NCBI RefSeq assembly: GCF_004345425.1
Contig: NZ_SLVP01000001.1
Location: 1-64,000 of the forward strand
Source of the DNA: Paenibacillus sp. BK033
Lineage (GTDB): Bacteria > Bacillota > Bacilli > Paenibacillales > Paenibacillaceae
Length of the DNA: 64,000 bases
Reading direction: 5' to 3'
Below the pieces are notes generated by a model. The model saw only the letters and a program-made list of their open reading frames with translations, searched no databases and had not been told where the DNA came from. Below, in pieces: positions 25,448 to 33,777 of this stretch (the first letter of the stretch is position 1; the number at the start of each line of letters is the position of its first letter). A program made the position numbers and the translations under genes.

Positions 25448-26671
25448 ATGGCAAAAATAACGGGAATCACAGGTATTCGCACCCGCAAAAACGGGACCTG
25501 GACCATTGTGAAGGTGACGACGGACCAGGATGGGCTGTACGGGCTTGGCTCCGCATCCGATGTCTATAATCCGGAAGCGGTCGTGCAAATTATCGAGCAA
25601 TTGCTTGCCCCTCTATTAATCGGCAAGGATGCCGCCAATATAGAAGATTTGTGGCAGACGATGTATATGAGCGGCTACTGGAGAAACGGCGCTTTGCTGC
25701 ATACCGCAATCGGCGGGATCGACATGGCGCTGTGGGATATAAAAGGAAAGGAAGCGGGGCTTCCCGTCTACCAGCTGCTTGGCGGGGCTTGCCGAGCCGC
25801 GGTTCCTTGTTACGGTCATGCCGGCGGCAAGGATATCGCCGAGCTGAAAGAGGATGTGCACCGGTTTATGGAAGAAGGCTACACCGTCATCCGGGTTCAG
25901 ATGGGCGGCTACGGAGGCGGAGGGTTTATTGACCGGGATAAGGCGAATATTCCGCAGCAGGCATGGGGCAGCGGCCCGGTGTTTGACGAGCAGTCATACT
26001 TGCATGCGATCCCGCATATGTTCGAACAGCTGCGGAATGAATTTGGCATGGGCGTCCAATTCACCCATGACGTGCATGAGCATCTCACGCCGGTGAATGC
26101 GATTCAGCTAGCGAAGCGGGTAGAGCCTTACAGCTTGTTTTTCCTCGAGGATGCCATCGCGCCGGAGCAGATCGGCTGGTACCGTCACTTGCGGCAGCAA
26201 TGCGCTACCCCTCAGGCCGTTGGCGAGCTGTTCGCGAATCCGCAGGAGTGGACGCAGCTGATCAAGGAGCAGCTGATCGACTTTATCCGCGTGCGCGTAT
26301 CCAAGGCGGGAGGCATAAGCGCCTGCCGCAAAATCGCCGCTTTAGCCGAAGCTTTTGGCGTCCGTACGGCCTGGCAGGAAGGCGGGGAGAACGATCCCGT
26401 CAATCAGGCGGCAGCCGTTCACCTCGATATGGCGATCTGGAACTTCGGCATTCAGGAAGTGAATCATTTCAAGCCGGAAGAAAAGGATGCCTTCGAGGGG
26501 CATATCGAGCGAAAAGGCGGCTATTTGTATCCGTCGCAAAAGCCGGGTCTCGGCATTGAGCTCGACGAGCTGAAGGCCCAGCAGCTGCTGGGAGAAGGCT
26601 GGAGCAAATCAGTCTATTTCAATCCTTATCAACTGGACCGCAAGGCGGACGGTACGCTGGTGCGGCCATAA
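25448..26671 (+). CDS. Enolase-superfamily dehydratase, mannonate-dehydratase (RspA/ManD)-like
   Basis: 407 aa; AGAGGAGGG precedes the ATG. An N-terminal capping domain leads into a TIM barrel. Metal-ligand strands are visible: HDVHEHLTP (Asp-x-His, as in the ManD subgroup), FFLEDA and AVGELF; IRVRVSKAGGIS is the superfamily's barrel strand 6. The usual ManD motif WHGP is replaced by AWQEGGENDP, and the usual YCH motif reads CYGHAGG, so the substrate may differ from D-mannonate. Known members dehydrate sugar acids to 2-keto-3-deoxy acids. It is followed 28 bp later by an NAD-dependent epimerase/dehydrogenase, so the pair may act in sugar-acid (uronate) catabolism fed by the beta-helix surface protein. 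Confidence 0.85.
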   Translation: MAKITGITGIRTRKNGTWTIVKVTTDQDGLYGLGSASDVYNPEAVVQIIEQLLAPLLIGKDAANIEDLWQTMYMSGYWRNGALLHTAIGGIDMALWDIKGKEAGLPVYQLLGGACRAAVPCYGHAGGKDIAELKEDVHRFMEEGYTVIRVQMGGYGGGGFIDRDKANIPQQAWGSGPVFDEQSYLHAIPHMFEQLRNEFGMGVQFTHDVHEHLTPVNAIQLAKRVEPYSLFFLEDAIAPEQIGWYRHLRQQCATPQAVGELFANPQEWTQLIKEQLIDFIRVRVSKAGGISACRKIAALAEAFGVRTAWQEGGENDPVNQAAAVHLDMAIWNFGIQEVNHFKPEEKDAFEGHIERKGGYLYPSQKPGLGIELDELKAQQLLGEGWSKSVYFNPYQLDRKADGTLVRP

Positions 26672-26699
26672 CTTTCAAACAATAGGAGTGTTTGATCAT

Positions 26700-27545
26700 A
26701 TGAAAACAATTGCAGTAACGGGAGGCAGCGGCAAGCTGGGCTCGGCGCTGATCAAGGAGCTTCAGCAAGAGGGCTTCAATGTCACATCGCTGGATACGCA
26801 GCGCTCCAATGAGCTGAGGTGCCGGCAAATCAAGGTGGACCTGAACGATTTCGGACAAGTCGTCTCCGCGCTCCATGGGGCCGATGCGGTCATTCATCTG
26901 GCGGCGATTCCGGCTCCGCTTGGTTACCCGTATCCGTATATTTTCTCTAATAATGTAGTGTCTTGCTACAATATACTGGAAGCGGCTTCGCTGCTTAACA
27001 TCCGCAAGGTTGTTGTCGGCTCCAGCGAATCCTCCTACGGCTTTGCCTGGGCACCTATACCGTTCTCGCCGGATTATCTTCCGGTGGACGAGGAGCATCC
27101 GCAGCAGCCGCAGGAATGCTACGGCTTATCGAAGATCGTAAACGAGCTGACGGCCGCGATGTTCGACCGCCGCAGCGGCATGCAGGTCGTCTCGCTCCGC
27201 TTCTCCATGATTACGAAGCCCGAGGATTACAAGCATCTTGCCATTAGCAGGCCGGAGGCGTTTAAAAATATTTTCTGGAGCTACATCGACATCCGGGATG
27301 CCGTCAGCGCCTGCATCGCTTCGCTGAAAGTCGAAGACAGAGGGGCAATCTGCCTCAACATTACAAGCAGCGATACGCTGAGCGACCGGCCTACCGCGGA
27401 GTTAATCGAGCGGTTTTATCCCGATGTAAAAGATCTCCGCGATCCGTTCCCGGACCGGACGGCTATCGTCAGCAACAAGGAAGCCGAGAGAGTGCTCGGC
27501 TGGAAGCCGCGGCATTCCTGGGCGGACGAAGGTGCTGACGGATAA
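26700..27545 (+). CDS. NAD-dependent epimerase/dehydratase family protein (extended SDR)
   Basis: 281 aa from the ATG at 26700; AGGAG lies 11 bases upstream and the GTG at 26688 overlaps it. The Rossmann motif TGGSGKLGSALI is at the N-terminus. Active-site Ser/Tyr/Lys occur as VGSSESSYGF and CYGLSKIVNE. The family includes UDP-sugar epimerases and the smaller uronate dehydrogenases (about 265 aa). This length and the neighbour, a sugar-acid dehydratase, make oxidation of a hexuronate to an aldarate an attractive guess, but nothing in the sequence proves it. It is probably co-transcribed with 25448-26671. Confidence 0.82.
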   Translation: MKTIAVTGGSGKLGSALIKELQQEGFNVTSLDTQRSNELRCRQIKVDLNDFGQVVSALHGADAVIHLAAIPAPLGYPYPYIFSNNVVSCYNILEAASLLNIRKVVVGSSESSYGFAWAPIPFSPDYLPVDEEHPQQPQECYGLSKIVNELTAAMFDRRSGMQVVSLRFSMITKPEDYKHLAISRPEAFKNIFWSYIDIRDAVSACIASLKVEDRGAICLNITSSDTLSDRPTAELIERFYPDVKDLRDPFPDRTAIVSNKEAERVLGWKPRHSWADEGADG

Positions 27546-27695
27546 ATGAGCATTTCATGAACGGGTCAAGGATAGGCAGACGGAGCATTTTATTTGTGAA
27601 GGGATTCCAGCCTTACCTTGTTGATTCAAAGGAATCCCTGAGCAATGGCGGTCGGAAGAGCATTTAAATGCGTAGTTTGCTGTTTAGCCCAGATA

Positions 27696-27743
27696 AAAAG
27701 GGGTATCCCACTGTCATTTTCATGACTTATGGGGTACCCCTTT
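27696..27743 (-). terminator. Terminator of the GH8 gene
   Basis: AAAAGGGGTATCCCA near 27696 pairs with TGGGGTACCCCTTT ending at 27743, around a loop of about 20 bases. On the minus strand it is followed by TTTTTAT. It may also stop plus-strand readthrough from the epimerase gene. Confidence 0.65.
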
Positions 27744-27814
27744 CGCGCTAAAAGTTAGAGAACAGAAGGGCGTAACGGCGAGCGAATATCGTTGCAGCCG
27801 GGTGCCCCTGATTT

Positions 27815-28963
27815 TTATTTATAAATCCGGTAATTGCCGCTAAGCGCCAGCAAGCTGAAGAAATAAAGGCAGTTATCGTAATAACGGCGCACGCCGGTGC
27901 GAAGCGGGGTGTTCCAGAACTGCTCAACAAAATGCGCGGCATCCGGGCCATCCGCCGCCAGTGAAGCCATGGCATTGGTCGCAAGCAATCCGATAGGATG
28001 AAGCGCCGGTTCATCGAAAGGTTGTCCGTCAATGGTATAACGTCTGTAATCGGCAACCTCGATTGGACGGAAAAACGCCTGTATCCGGTTCGACTGCTCT
28101 ACCTGCCAAGGATCCTGCCGGAACCATGCCCAATCGAGTCCGATATTGGCTGCTACGCGGTAAGCATCGCTGTAGAAATGACGGAAGTCTCCATGACGCT
28201 GTACCTCGGCCGGCGTCCCGTCATAGTTCGCGTATTCGGGCGACAAACCCGTTTCGGGATGACAGGCCGTATGCAGGTAAGTCCGGCTTGCGGTCGCGGC
28301 TTCTCTCCAGAAGGGTCTGTCCTCTTCGTCGGCCCATAAGGCGAACAATTCGTAGAAATGAGGGAGATGGTAGGACGGATCGCTAAACGGCGACTCCGGC
28401 ACAAACTTGATCAGCTTGTTTGAAGGCTCCCACATCGGACTGCCGCCATTGCCGTCTTCACCCTGATGGACGCAAGCCCGCAAAATCCGTTTAGCCTGCT
28501 CCGAGTAATTGTAAGGCTCCGGTCCATCACCCCAGCGGTTGGCGGCAAAGAACAGCGCCAAGGCAAAAAACTCCTCGCCGTCGGGGGCAGGTCCTTGCGA
28601 CAATCGTGTCCCGTCCGTTTTGCAGTGCCAGGCGAAATAGTCTTTGTAACGCCCCTCTGTATGCTGCATATAAGTGACCGAGAAGTTCCAAAGCCGGTCG
28701 AACGTTTCCTTATCATTCATCTGGACGGCCATCATCATGCCGTAGGACATGCCCTCGGAACGGGCATCCTCATTGCCGGTATCGAGAAAATAGCCCTTGT
28801 CTTCCCCCATCGGATAATAGATTCGGACATCGGGGTCTCCGTTTAGCAGATCCGACCACGCGGTTTCCAGCTTCTCTTGTATAGCTGCCTCGGTATAGCC
28901 CAGTTCTTTGAACACATTCCGGTATTCCCCGTTATAATAAGCTCCTTTTTCCAAAGCCGTCAT
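27815..28963 (-). CDS. GH8 reducing-end xylose-releasing exo-oligoxylanase (Rex-like)
   Basis: 382 aa with no signal peptide, so cytoplasmic. The sequence follows the Bacillus halodurans Rex enzyme (EC 3.2.1.156) very closely as I remember it: MSYGMMMAVQM, GPAPDGEE(F/Y)FALALFFA, FSDPSYHLPHFYELFALWA, RHFYSDAYRVAANIGLD and ATNAMASLAADGP. The general acid is Glu70 (RSEGMSYG) and the general base is the Asp in FYSDAYR (Asp266 here). Rex trims xylose from the reducing end of short xylo-oligosaccharides after their import. A GGAGG site lies before the ATG. A catabolite-responsive element sits at 29026-29039, and its own terminator follows. It is divergent from the LacI-led transporter operon, which may import its substrate. 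Confidence 0.93.
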   Translation of the reverse strand: MTALEKGAYYNGEYRNVFKELGYTEAAIQEKLETAWSDLLNGDPDVRIYYPMGEDKGYFLDTGNEDARSEGMSYGMMMAVQMNDKETFDRLWNFSVTYMQHTEGRYKDYFAWHCKTDGTRLSQGPAPDGEEFFALALFFAANRWGDGPEPYNYSEQAKRILRACVHQGEDGNGGSPMWEPSNKLIKFVPESPFSDPSYHLPHFYELFALWADEEDRPFWREAATASRTYLHTACHPETGLSPEYANYDGTPAEVQRHGDFRHFYSDAYRVAANIGLDWAWFRQDPWQVEQSNRIQAFFRPIEVADYRRYTIDGQPFDEPALHPIGLLATNAMASLAADGPDAAHFVEQFWNTPLRTGVRRYYDNCLYFFSLLALSGNYRIYK

Positions 28964-29025
28964 TGTAGCAAAACCTCCGTTTCGTGGTGTATAAACCCAT
29001 CATAGCACAGCTGGAACTATACAAA

Positions 29026-29039
29026 TTAAAGCGTTTTCA
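29026..29039 (-). promoter_or_regulatory. Catabolite-responsive element (cre) upstream of the GH8 gene
   Basis: Minus-strand TGAAAACGCTTTAA matches the CcpA consensus TGWAANCGNTNWCA at 13 of 14 positions. It lies about 65 bases before the GH8 start, near its promoter (TATGAT near 28996 is a possible -10), so repression by CcpA in preferred sugars is expected. Confidence 0.65.
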
Positions 29040-29165
29040 ATAAAAAATATAGATTACTGCTGATGGAAGAAGAAAAATTTCTGTAAATATATGGATGGAC
29101 GTCTGTTGAGTTGCGTGAAACGAGGGTGCAGCTTGCTTAGGTCTAACGATGGTGAAACAAGGTTT

Positions 29166-29181
29166 ATTAAACCGGTTTAAT
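29166..29181. promoter_or_regulatory. LacI-type operator, site 1
   Basis: ATTAAACCGGTTTAAT is a perfect 16-bp palindrome with the central CG typical of LacI-family sites. It lies between the GH8 gene and the lacI-family gene, 132 bp from a second copy of the core. Confidence 0.7.
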
Positions 29182-29297
29182 GCTGCTTTCTTCCTAAATT
29201 CCTGAAGTTCAGCCTGAATTTCTGCGAATAGATGTGACTTTGTGACGAAATATCGGTTTTTACAATAACTAATTATCACTTTGAAATAGATTTTACA

Positions 29298-29307
29298 AAA
29301 CCGGTTT
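29298..29307. promoter_or_regulatory. LacI-type operator, site 2
   Basis: AAACCGGTTT repeats the core of site 1. It lies about 18 bases after a TTGAAA hexamer (29281-29286) and about 47 bases before the lacI-family coding frame, so it would cover the -10 region of that promoter and allow autoregulation. Confidence 0.6.
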
Positions 29308-29354
29308 AAGCTTAACGAGGTGTCCGGTATCTCGGAAGAAAGTGAGGATGAACG

Positions 29355-30395
29355 ATTCTGGCAACCATTGATGACGTTGCGAAGGCATCAGGAGTTTCCA
29401 AAGGGACGGTTTCAAGCGTCTTTAGCAAGAAGCGTCCAATCAGTAAAGAGGTCACCGAGCGTGTTCTTGCTGCGGCTAAATTACTGAACTACAAACCCAA
29501 TTATTGGGCGAGAAGTCTCGTGAACCGCTCCACGCGGATACTCGGATTAAATATCAGGGGCGAATCGCTTGAATTCGGTCAGTTTCACCATTCTTTGTTA
29601 AACGGCGTTCTGCGTATCTGTTACGAGAATGGCTACCGCCTGCTGGTTAATGCGCTGCCGCCCGCCTACCTCAGTCAAGTGGAGAATATATCTTCGGATC
29701 CGGTGGACGGCGAAATCCTACTGGACCCTATCGAATCGGACGTTAGGATTGAGGAACGGCTTCGAAGCGGCATGCCCATTGTCATCATCGGGCGTCCGCC
29801 CCAGCCATTCGAGGCGCAGGTAAGCTATGTCGATAACGACAATGTCGGCATGGCCGCACAGGTCACTAGCTATTTGATCGGGCTGGGGCATAAGGAAATT
29901 TTGTTTCTGAATGCACCGGCTTCGAGAACCGTATCGGAGGATCGCAGCGCGGGATACAAGGATGCGTTCAAGCATGCCGGCCTGGCGTTCAAGCCTGGGC
30001 TGGTCCTGCACAAGCCTCTTAAAGGAGAGTCCGCGCATGCTTTCGGCTACGAGGCTGCCATTGCCATGTTGACGGATTCGCCGGAAATTACGGCGGTCAT
30101 CGCCGATACGGACATGATGGCGCTTGGCGTATATAAGGCCGCAGAGCAGCTCGGGCTGCGCATTCCGGAGCAGTTGTCGGTATTTGCCTTCAGTGACGAT
30201 ACCGTACTCTCGCCGGAACTCTCTCCGCCTCTTACTGGTGTTCGGCTCCATGCCGACCAGCTTGGCATTGAAGCGCTGCGACTCCTGCTCGAGCAGCTGA
30301 ACGCAGAACAGAAGAACCCCAAAAGGGTGCTTGTTCCGACGGAACTCACGATTCGAGGCTCCTGCGCTGCGCCCGGAGCTCGCGAAAATGCTTAA
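29355..30395 (+). CDS. LacI family transcriptional regulator with non-canonical or frameshifted start
   Basis: About 346 aa. The DNA-binding helix-turn-helix LATIDDVAKASGVSKGTVSSVFSKKRPIS is encoded from 29358, but no ATG, GTG or TTG opens that frame before it: the codons upstream are ATT (29355), ACG, then a TGA stop. The first ordinary start in frame is a GTG at 29520, which would delete the whole helix-turn-helix. Either an ATT or CTG start is used (GAGG lies seven bases before the ATT), or one extra base just after the ATG at 29348 has shifted the frame. The rest is a normal periplasmic-binding-like sensor domain ending near 30370. It precedes a sugar ABC operon and lies beside two matching palindromes, so it probably senses the imported sugar. 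Confidence 0.8.
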   Translation: MLATIDDVAKASGVSKGTVSSVFSKKRPISKEVTERVLAAAKLLNYKPNYWARSLVNRSTRILGLNIRGESLEFGQFHHSLLNGVLRICYENGYRLLVNALPPAYLSQVENISSDPVDGEILLDPIESDVRIEERLRSGMPIVIIGRPPQPFEAQVSYVDNDNVGMAAQVTSYLIGLGHKEILFLNAPASRTVSEDRSAGYKDAFKHAGLAFKPGLVLHKPLKGESAHAFGYEAAIAMLTDSPEITAVIADTDMMALGVYKAAEQLGLRIPEQLSVFAFSDDTVLSPELSPPLTGVRLHADQLGIEALRLLLEQLNAEQKNPKRVLVPTELTIRGSCAAPGARENA

Positions 30396-30448
30396 TCACT
30401 CGGATTCGGAAGACCATCTCGCTCGTCCATTTAGGAGGTAATCTACCC

Positions 30449-31903
30449 ATGAAAAAAGTAATGTTAACCCTATCGACGGTTGCCGCTCTCGGAACGCTGC
30501 TGTTGTCCGGCTGCGGTTCGGAGAACGGAACGAACAACGCCGCCAATACAGAGGCCGCGAATGCACAAACCGGTAATGGCGCGAACGCCCAGGCCAATGC
30601 GCCGGCAGCGGACATGAAGCTGCGCATCCTCGACGGTAACGTCGGCGGCAAAACACCGGAGGAGACCGCGAAGTTCGCAGCGGAAATCACTCGATTGACA
30701 GGCATGGACACTACCATCGAGAAGCCGGCGAGCGATTACGATCAGAAGGTGCTGACGGCACTCGGCTCCGGCGAGAAATACGATCTCATCGAGCTCAGCG
30801 ACCTCGGCAAGCTGGCTACCTTCGTAGACCAAGGCGTCGTCACGGACCTGACGGATTTCGTCACCGGATCCAAAGTGCTCTCCGATCCGACGGTCGTTCC
30901 TACTAGTGAATGGGAGCAGCTAAAGGACAAGGATGGCAGGATTGTCGCGGTGTTCAACAAATTCCAAGGCGGTACGATGCCGATCGTGCGCAAGGATTGG
31001 CTGGACAAGCTTGGGCTGAAGGAGCCAAAGACGCTGGATGATTATTACAACGTGCTCAAAGCGTTCAAAGAAAAGGATCCTGACGGCAATGGCAAAAATG
31101 ATACGTACGGCCTTAGCACGGCTGACATTTACGATATACAACCCTTCATGAGCGCCGCCGGCGTTAAGGCGCATTACGTCATGAAGGACGGCAAGCGTAC
31201 GATCCCGTACGCGACGGAAGCTGCCATTCCGATTTACGAATGGTTCGCCAAGCTTGTGAAGGAAGGCATTATGGATCCTAACTTCGTAACGAACGACACG
31301 GGCAAAATGCGCAATCTGTTCCTCACCGACCGCGTCGGCATGGTCACCTATTGGGATGCTTGGGTCGGCATGTTCAACAACACGCGCAAACAAGAGGATC
31401 CGAATACAACGTTTAACGCGGAAGGGCTAGCGAGCATCCCCGGTGCTGACGGCACCGTCCTGATGCGGCGCGGAGATCCGGATTTCTGGATTATTCCGGC
31501 CAATGCCGAGCATCCGGAGGCCGCGAAGAAGTTCCTGGAGTTCTGGCACACGGAGCCTGGTATTATGCTCGGAAGCCTAGGCATCGAGAACGAGGATTAC
31601 ACCAAGGATGGCAATGCCTATAAGCTGACGCCGACCGGCACCGAGCATAACATGGATCACGGGGTGCCGTTCTGGTACAACCAAAACGTGAAATATCCGT
31701 TCGGCAAGCTGCCGGGGGTGCAAGAAGCGCAAGATCTCGTGAACAAGGACGCGACGCTTGAATTGTCGCTTCCCGGCTGGCCCGACGCGGAAAAGATCGT
31801 TAAGAATTACGCGCTCAAAGCGATGAGCGGTCAAATGGACGCTGCGGAAGCCGTGAAGAAGATGCACGATGAACTGCTTGGGAAGAAACTCATCGACGAG
31901 TAA
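30449..31903 (+). CDS. Extracellular solute-binding lipoprotein (family 1)
   Basis: 484 aa; AGGAGG precedes the ATG. The lipobox LLSGCGS places the lipidated Cys near residue 23. An Asn/Ala/Gly-rich linker is followed by a type-1 sugar-binding fold (ETAKFAAEITRLTGMDTTIEKP; 'DTYGLSTADIYD'). As the first structural gene after the LacI regulator it is the substrate-capturing part of the importer encoded downstream. A stem-loop after it (31928-31968) probably keeps its expression above that of the permeases. Xylo- or other plant oligosaccharides are plausible cargo given the divergent GH8 gene. Confidence 0.9.
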   Translation: MKKVMLTLSTVAALGTLLLSGCGSENGTNNAANTEAANAQTGNGANAQANAPAADMKLRILDGNVGGKTPEETAKFAAEITRLTGMDTTIEKPASDYDQKVLTALGSGEKYDLIELSDLGKLATFVDQGVVTDLTDFVTGSKVLSDPTVVPTSEWEQLKDKDGRIVAVFNKFQGGTMPIVRKDWLDKLGLKEPKTLDDYYNVLKAFKEKDPDGNGKNDTYGLSTADIYDIQPFMSAAGVKAHYVMKDGKRTIPYATEAAIPIYEWFAKLVKEGIMDPNFVTNDTGKMRNLFLTDRVGMVTYWDAWVGMFNNTRKQEDPNTTFNAEGLASIPGADGTVLMRRGDPDFWIIPANAEHPEAAKKFLEFWHTEPGIMLGSLGIENEDYTKDGNAYKLTPTGTEHNMDHGVPFWYNQNVKYPFGKLPGVQEAQDLVNKDATLELSLPGWPDAEKIVKNYALKAMSGQMDAAEAVKKMHDELLGKKLIDE

Positions 31904-31927
31904 AGCCGATCCTTATGCATGGAATAC

Positions 31928-31968
31928 AAGCAGGCAGGGGAGCATGGATCCCCTGCTTGCCTGCTTTT
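31928..31968 (+). terminator. Stem-loop between binding-protein and permease genes
   Basis: AAGCAGG…GGGGA pairs with TCCCC…CCTGCTT and is followed by TTTT. In this position it fits a partial terminator or 3'-stabilising structure that lets some transcripts continue into the permeases. Confidence 0.6.
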
Positions 31969-32015
31969 CATCCCGATAATGGTTTCCTTTACCAGAAAAG
32001 GACGTGAATAAAAGG

Positions 32016-32891
32016 ATGAGATTATTAAAGAAATACAGCGCTCTCTATGTCATGATGGTGCCGGTAATCGCCTATTTTCTTGTATTTGCCTATTATCCGC
32101 TCGTGAAAGGGCTTCAGACCAGCTTTCAGGATTATAAGCTGATGGGCGACAGACCTTACGTTGGTTTCGAGAACTACTCCGCGGTGCTGCATGACTCGTT
32201 GTTCTGGGAAGCGGTCGTCAACACGCTCGTTATTGGAGGAGGCATTCTCTGCTTCAGCTTCGCCGCGCCCCTCGCGATCGCTCTTTCGCTCAACGAAGTG
32301 CTCAGGACTTGGTTCAAGAAGGCAGCGCAAATGATTCTGTACGTGCCGCATCTGCTTTCGTGGGTCGTGGTCGGAGGGATCTGGATTTTCATGCTTTCGC
32401 CAGACAGCGGAATCATCAATATGATTCTTGTCCATGTATTCCACATGAAGCCGATTAATTTCATGGCGGACTCCGGATGGGCGCGTTGGATCTTGATCCT
32501 CCTTGCCACATGGAAGGAGATGGGCTACACCTGCATCCTGTTTCTGGCGGGGATCGTGTCGATCAATCCTTCGCTCTACGAAGCGGCGCGCATGGACGGC
32601 GCGACGCGCTGGAAGCAATTAATCTACGTTACGATTCCGCAGCTCAGCAATACGATGAAAGTCGTCTTCCTTCTGAATACGCTTGGCATCCTGCGGATCT
32701 TTGACGAAGTATTCATTCTGCGCAACCCTACGATCGCCGCGAAAGTGGACGTGCTGATGATGTACACGTTCCAGAAGGGCATTCTCGAAATCCAGCTTGG
32801 ACCCGCGGCTGCTGCCAGCTTCTTCGTTCTGCTATTAACGCTCGCGATGACACTCGTCGTACGGCGAATCACGCGATTTGATGAGGTGTAA
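32016..32891 (+). CDS. Carbohydrate ABC transporter permease (LplB-type)
   Basis: 291 aa from the ATG at 32016 (AAAAGGA upstream; a GTG at 32004 lies almost on that site). Six predicted helices. EAA loop SLYEAARMDGATRWKQLIYVTIPQL near residues 184-208; opening VMMVPVIAYFLVFAYYPLVKGLQTSFQDY. Its stop overlaps the next start (TAATG), so the two subunits are translationally coupled. It works with the binding protein at 30449 and needs a shared MsmX-type ATPase encoded elsewhere. Confidence 0.9.
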   Translation: MRLLKKYSALYVMMVPVIAYFLVFAYYPLVKGLQTSFQDYKLMGDRPYVGFENYSAVLHDSLFWEAVVNTLVIGGGILCFSFAAPLAIALSLNEVLRTWFKKAAQMILYVPHLLSWVVVGGIWIFMLSPDSGIINMILVHVFHMKPINFMADSGWARWILILLATWKEMGYTCILFLAGIVSINPSLYEAARMDGATRWKQLIYVTIPQLSNTMKVVFLLNTLGILRIFDEVFILRNPTIAAKVDVLMMYTFQKGILEIQLGPAAAASFFVLLLTLAMTLVVRRITRFDEV

Positions 32892-33766
32892 TGACTATGT
32901 CCGATCGATTCGAACGGCTCGGGTGGAAGAATAAAGTGTTCGACATTCTAAACGTCTTGTTCCTATTCGCGCTGATGCTGACCATGATTATCCCGTTTAT
33001 TAACGTACTGGCTTTGTCCTTCTCATCGGGCATTGCTTCCATGAAGCCGGAAATCGTGCTGTGGCCGCAGCCGTTCAGCGCGGAGGGCTACGCCATCGTA
33101 TGGAAAAGCCTTGATATCTGGCGTCCTCTCATGAACAGCATCATCGTGACCCTGACCGGCACCGTGCTGCACGTGCTGCTGTCCAGCTTGGCCGGCTATG
33201 TGTTCATCTATCCGCGTCTTCCGGGCAGGAAAGCGATGCTGACGTTCATTCTGATTACGATGATGCTGCCCCAGGAAGCGATTATGATACCGCTCTATGT
33301 AGTGAACAAAGACCTGCATCTGATTAACACGCTGAGCTCGCTAGTGCTGTCGGGTCTCGTGTCCGGCTTCTCGATTCTGCTCATGCGGAGCTTCTTCCTG
33401 AACGTCCCTTACGAGATGTCGGAATCGGCCAAGATCGACGGCGCAGGCGAGTTCCGCATCTTTCTGACGATGTACATGCGCCTTGCGGCTGCGGGCCTCG
33501 CGACCGTGACGCTGTTCGAGTTCGTCGGACGGTGGAATATGTTTACCGCGCCGGTTATGTTCATTAACGATTCCATGAAGTACACGCTTCAAGTCGCGCT
33601 GAAGGCGATGATCATCGATACGAGCAGCAACTCCGGCACCTATATGGTTACGACAAACGTGCGGATGGCGGGTATCGTCATCAGCATCCTTCCGCTGCTC
33701 GCGGTGTATCCGTTCGTGCAGAAGTATTTCATGAAGGGTATCCTGCTCGGCGCAAGCAAAGAATAG
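32891..33766 (+). CDS. Carbohydrate ABC transporter permease (YtcP-type)
   Basis: 291 aa, six predicted helices, EAA loop MSESAKIDGAGEFRIFLTMYMRLA and terminal KYFMKGILLGASKE. It is coupled to the previous permease by a one-base TAATG overlap and followed after 11 bp by the PHP-domain gene, so all four genes form one operon under the LacI-like regulator. Confidence 0.9.
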   Translation: MTMSDRFERLGWKNKVFDILNVLFLFALMLTMIIPFINVLALSFSSGIASMKPEIVLWPQPFSAEGYAIVWKSLDIWRPLMNSIIVTLTGTVLHVLLSSLAGYVFIYPRLPGRKAMLTFILITMMLPQEAIMIPLYVVNKDLHLINTLSSLVLSGLVSGFSILLMRSFFLNVPYEMSESAKIDGAGEFRIFLTMYMRLAAAGLATVTLFEFVGRWNMFTAPVMFINDSMKYTLQVALKAMIIDTSSNSGTYMVTTNVRMAGIVISILPLLAVYPFVQKYFMKGILLGASKE

Positions 33767-33777
33767 GAGGAAGTAGG

